From: Sporothrix humicola
Lineage: Eukaryota; Ascomycota; Sordariomycetes; Ophiostomatales; Ophiostomataceae
Direction of reading: 5' to 3'
Assembly (NCBI GenBank): GCA_021396245.1
Contig: WNYE01000009.1
Location: 124,001-188,000, forward strand
Length of the DNA stretch: 64,000 nucleotides
Position 1 is the stretch's first letter. Every line of letters starts with the position of its first letter. Of the stretch, positions 60,901 through 64,000 are shown piece after piece. Below the pieces are notes generated by a model, which did no database searches, was not told where the DNA came from, and worked only from the letters and a program-made list of their open reading frames with translations. The position numbers and the translations under genes are program-made.

Positions 60901-62244
60901 CTAGAGCTTGCTCTTGATCGGGCCATCGTCGCCGGCGGTAGGCTCCTCCGAGACAACGGCGACGACAACGCAGATATCGTCGACCTTGCCGCCGTGCCAG
61001 GTCTCCTGCGGGTAGTACCGCTTGACCTCCTTGGCAAAGGGCCCATCAAGCTTCGTGTTGACGCTCGCCGCCTTGGCCGCGCCCGTGATCTGTGTGGCAA
61101 TCAGGCTCTGGAGAGTGATCGTGGGCTCGCCCTCCTTGTTGCCCTTGCCCTGGATCTCGGGGTCGGTCAGCTGCTTGAGCAAAGATGGTGGGGCCACAGC
61201 AACCGCTGCTCCGGCATCTTTGGCGGTGGCCTGCCACGCGCCGGTGCCCATCATGGCGCGGCTCACAATCTGCAGAATATCCTGGTTGAACAGATTGTCC
61301 CAAACACCGTCCGAGGCAAACACCAACACATCGCCGTGGCGCAAGTCGCTGCGGATCACCTCGGCGTCGCGGGGCTCGTCACTGAGCTGGGCGCCGCCGA
61401 ACGCGGCCATGCGCGCCAGGATGTTGGGCGGGATCATGCTGAGCTGGTAGGGCGTGTTGAAGGCGTGCGTCTGTGGCTCAGAGCAGGCGTGGACGGCATT
61501 GAGGCGCAGGTGGATATAGCCGCTGTCACCCAGGTTGGCGACCTCGAGGCCGCCGTCAGGCTTGAGGAGGCCGACAATGGCCGTAGAGCCGCCGGCCTCG
61601 ATAGACCGGTCGTGGCGGACGGCCTGGTAGCCAATCTCCATGAGCCGGCGGGCAGAAAGTGGCGGCGTCGCTGCCGTGTCCTGCTCTGCCTTTGATTTGT
61701 CCTGCTGCTGCCTCCGCCCTAATGGTTTGCCGTGCTCGTAGGCGGCGGTGGCCATGTACTCGGTAAAGCCGTGGGAGAAGTCGGCTGGGTCGACGCCCGA
61801 CTCCATCCAGCCACCGACGCCGTCTGCGACTGCTAGGGCAACCGTCCCTGTCTCGCCGACGCGGCTCACAAAGAATGCATCCTGGCCGCTCTCGGGCCGC
61901 TGCGACGGCTTCTTCTTTTGTGTTGTCGAGTTCTGCTGGAGGCGGTTGTAGGGGTTGAAGTGGAAGACGTGCGTGCTGGGATCGAACGGACGGTCCTTGG
62001 CGATATAAGATGCCGCAACGCTGTAAGAAAAGATGCTTCTGCGAGCTGAACCTGTCGGTACCCGGCCGCGGCCAGCTACTGTCGAAGATGGCCGTTTCGA
62101 CGACATGTTGAGGTAGAAAGCGGTGGAGGAGAGAGACGAGGAAGAAGAGGAAGAGGAGGGGGCGTATGCCGAGTATTGGCGGCGAAGAGGGAGAGGTCTG
62201 GCTGCAGATAGAGATACTGGTTGTCGAGCAACTGCGGATGTCAC
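60901..62244 (-). CDS. PTC7: PP2C-type phosphatase PTC7, mitochondrial
   Basis: Single exon, 447 residues. Mg/Mn-dependent Ser/Thr phosphatase; yeast Ptc7 dephosphorylates the coenzyme Q hydroxylase Coq7 and so raises CoQ synthesis. Metal-binding positions can be followed: Asp122 in GQDAFF, Asp141-Gly142 in VADGVGGW, Asp240 in NLGDSGY, Asp312 in ASDGVWDN, and the C-terminal KVDDICVVVAVV. Residues 1-45 (Arg-containing, with an eight-serine run) look like a mitochondrial presequence. In yeast the PTC7 intron, when retained, encodes a membrane segment; here there is no intron and no membrane segment, so that switch is absent. A Met at residue 47 could give a shorter, cytosolic form. The gene diverges from SDH2. 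Confidence 0.92.
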   Translation of the reverse strand: MTSAVARQPVSLSAARPLPLRRQYSAYAPSSSSSSSSLSSTAFYLNMSSKRPSSTVAGRGRVPTGSARRSIFSYSVAASYIAKDRPFDPSTHVFHFNPYNRLQQNSTTQKKKPSQRPESGQDAFFVSRVGETGTVALAVADGVGGWMESGVDPADFSHGFTEYMATAAYEHGKPLGRRQQQDKSKAEQDTAATPPLSARRLMEIGYQAVRHDRSIEAGGSTAIVGLLKPDGGLEVANLGDSGYIHLRLNAVHACSEPQTHAFNTPYQLSMIPPNILARMAAFGGAQLSDEPRDAEVIRSDLRHGDVLVFASDGVWDNLFNQDILQIVSRAMMGTGAWQATAKDAGAAVAVAPPSLLKQLTDPEIQGKGNKEGEPTITLQSLIATQITGAAKAASVNTKLDGPFAKEVKRYYPQETWHGGKVDDICVVVAVVSEEPTAGDDGPIKSKL

Positions 62245-63781
62245 TGATGGTGCTACTGTGTCGTCCTGTGTTAGCTATGACGCGCACATAATTATCAAGC
62301 GCGCACGGCGCATCATATCGCGATATCAACGAATGCACTCCGGAATCTTACATGGTCGAACGCAGGTCTGCGATGCAGACAGGACCGCTCGCATAGATCG
62401 GACGGCCATGCTCGGGCGCCCGGTGTATGCGGAGAGGGCCGGGGACAGGAAGGCAGGCAGTCAGCTGGTTGCACGGCTGGCGTCGGGCCAATTGCACTCG
62501 CGAGGGGTGACGTCGTCGAGAGGATGCGATGCAATGGAGGAAAAAAAGATGCTCTGTGTCCAGGGGTTGATTTGTTGCTTTTGAACTCTCGCAGGTTCTC
62601 GGGACAATTGGAAGCGCGTCGAATGGCCCAATGTACGCCGGCGTGAGGTATGCGATGCGCCGTGAAGCCGTTATCAATCGGTGGTCGTGAGCCGTTGCGC
62701 TGCGGGAGAGGAACAGACGCGGCAGGTTGCAGCACAAAAAAAAAAAACTTAAATCTTAGCGATAATGACACGAAGGGACGTTCCTGGCTCGCTATCAGAT
62801 TAGAGCGGGCTTGCTCGTCGCGCAATGTCATTAGGCCGACGCTTGCAGCTAACCCGCCCACAATGGAGGAAAGTGCACCCAATTGGCACCAGTTGACCAA
62901 GTACATTATCGAAGGTGTGTTATTGGTGGAATATGATGTACCCCTCTAGGTGCGAGCCAAGGTACCTGTCAGCCACTAGCAAGCAGCGCAAATCGCTAGG
63001 TACACAGTCGCAATTCCCCCCTCGCTCCTTCTCCACACAGTAAGCATGTGCCTTTCTCCCCCTTCTTCCTTCCTCCCCGAGCTCCCCACGGCTGCTGCCC
63101 ACGGCAAGCCGCAAGCACGTGAAGGCCACCACCAAAAAGTCCACTAACGTCCACCAAAAACCCGCCAGAAGCCCACTCTGAATCGCTCCTGCCCAGTCAG
63201 CGTGCCTCCGAATCGTCCCTTGGGGTAACGGGGGCCATTGACAATATGGCTGCTCCCATTGGCTACAACGCTCTTTTGCAGCAGCACCACAGAGCGCGGG
63301 CTTCACTAGCCGAGGTGTCCCGAATTTCCATCGTCATGAACGGGGGGGAGAGGGAAGGTGCAGCCCAGCCAAAAGGGCCAAAAAAACCGAACGCACACAC
63401 AAACCACCGCCAAACCACCTCCATCAACTGCCACGCTACCACCACATCTCCTTCCTCACTCTCCCTTTTTCTTGGTTTGTTTGGTTCTCGACCTCTTCCA
63501 TCTCGACCTCTCTTTTTTTCTCCAACAACGACCAATTGTCAATCGCACCCTCGTGATTGCGCATCTCGCATCGCTACCGGTGGCATTCTTCCGTCTATTC
63601 TTTTTTCCTTTATTCTTCCGTCCCGTTGAGCAACTGGTTTTCGCCTGGCCGCCTCCGGAAAAAAATCCAATCCATCTTGACATTTGACATTGTCGATCGA
63701 TTCGATTGTCTACTTCTTCTCTCTCTCTTTTCTTTCTTCTCTTCTCTCCTCACTCTCCTCTTTCTTCTCACATCTGCCACA
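62245..63781. other. Divergent promoter region PTC7 / SDH2
   Basis: 1.5 kb between the two starts, with an A12 run near 62738-62749. The last ~400 bases are pyrimidine-rich on +, the SDH2 leader. No supportable gene. Confidence 0.55.
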
Positions 63782-64000
63782 ATGGCTGCTCTCCGCTCCT
63801 CCACAATGCGCCTGCTGGCGTCGCGCCCCTCGATGGCTGCTCGGCCAATGGCTTCGGCTTTCGTCAACTCTTCTACTCAGTCCTCCTCCTCATCACAATC
63901 CTCCCGCCGCTCCATGGCCACGACCTCCGACGCGCCTGCCGAGGCCGCACCACGGCTCAAGAAGTTCCAGATCTACCGCTGGAGCCCCGACACCCCGTCC
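63782..64000 (+). CDS. SDH2: Succinate dehydrogenase iron-sulfur subunit, 5' part
   Basis: The first 73 codons, open to the window edge. It starts in a good context (CACAATGGCTGC). Residues 1-55 are a Ser/Arg/Ala-rich mitochondrial presequence with no acidic residue up to MATTSD; the mature start RLKKFQIYRWSPDTPS is characteristic of SdhB/Sdh2, which carries the [2Fe-2S], [4Fe-4S] and [3Fe-4S] centres of respiratory complex II and passes electrons from FAD to ubiquinone. The cysteine clusters lie beyond the window, so they are not confirmed. No intron in the visible part. Confidence 0.88.
   Translation, partial: MAALRSSTMRLLASRPSMAARPMASAFVNSSTQSSSSSQSSRRSMATTSDAPAEAAPRLKKFQIYRWSPDTPS

Noticed and set aside
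1..64000. CRISPR arrays, bacterial operons, insertion sequences, retroelements
   Set aside because: No regularly spaced repeats, no reverse transcriptase, integrase or transposase motifs, and the gene set with spliceosomal introns is plainly fungal nuclear.

Overview
This is nuclear DNA from a filamentous ascomycete (Pezizomycotina, most likely Sordariomycetes; an Ophiostomatales-like lineage is a guess). The reasons are: GC-rich exons interrupted by 50-90 bp introns with GTRNGT donors, CTAAC/CTGAC branch points and YAG acceptors; single-gene transcription units with long leaders; an AA9 cellulose-oxidising enzyme; and fungal forms of GCN1, ATG7, HPM1, PTC7 and a DHX29-type helicase. Genes lie on both strands without operons. 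Leaders are pyrimidine-rich on the coding strand, which gives the intergenic DNA strong strand asymmetry.

Layout. 1.6-2.4 kb: PRELI/UPS lipid-transfer protein (+). 3.2-5.1 kb: GPI-type serine carboxypeptidase (-). 8.4-9.8 kb: mitochondrial release factor 1 (-), divergent from a cytosolic gamma-glutamyltransferase-like Ntn hydrolase at 10.9-12.7 kb (+). That gene converges on mitochondrial glutaredoxin 5 at 13.0-13.6 kb (-). 14.1-22.3 kb: GCN1 (-), divergent from a DHX29/YLR419W-type DExH helicase at 23.3-28.0 kb (+). 29.4-30.2 kb: AA9 LPMO with a TATA box. 35.1-35.3 kb: 66-residue single-pass membrane protein. 36.4-37.7 kb: dCMP deaminase with an N-terminal P-loop (-). 39.2-41.6 kb: ATG7 (+). 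42.8-45.1 kb: SV2-type MFS transporter (+), convergent with a Baeyer-Villiger-type flavin monooxygenase at 45.3-47.4 kb (-). 50.2-51.5 kb: HPM1 histidine methyltransferase (+). 58.2-58.9 kb: Kre9/Knh-like GPI wall protein (+). 60.9-62.2 kb: PTC7 phosphatase (-), divergent from the 5' end of SDH2 at 63.8 kb, which runs off the window.

Functional themes. Several genes are mitochondrial (UPS-like protein, mRF1, GRX5, PTC7, SDH2). Several act on ribosomes or translation (mRF1, GCN1, the DHX29-like helicase, HPM1). This may be coincidence, but two divergent pairs join related functions: GCN1 with the helicase, and PTC7 with SDH2.

I rebuilt exon structures by hand from splice signals. In every complete multi-exon model the joined length divides by three and the protein is continuous across the junctions. 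I see no transposon, CRISPR array, rRNA or confident tRNA gene, and no convincing novel defence or mobile system. Three large gaps (30.2-35.1, 47.4-50.2 and 51.5-58.2 kb) have no recognisable protein gene; they are leaders, promoters or possibly non-coding transcripts.
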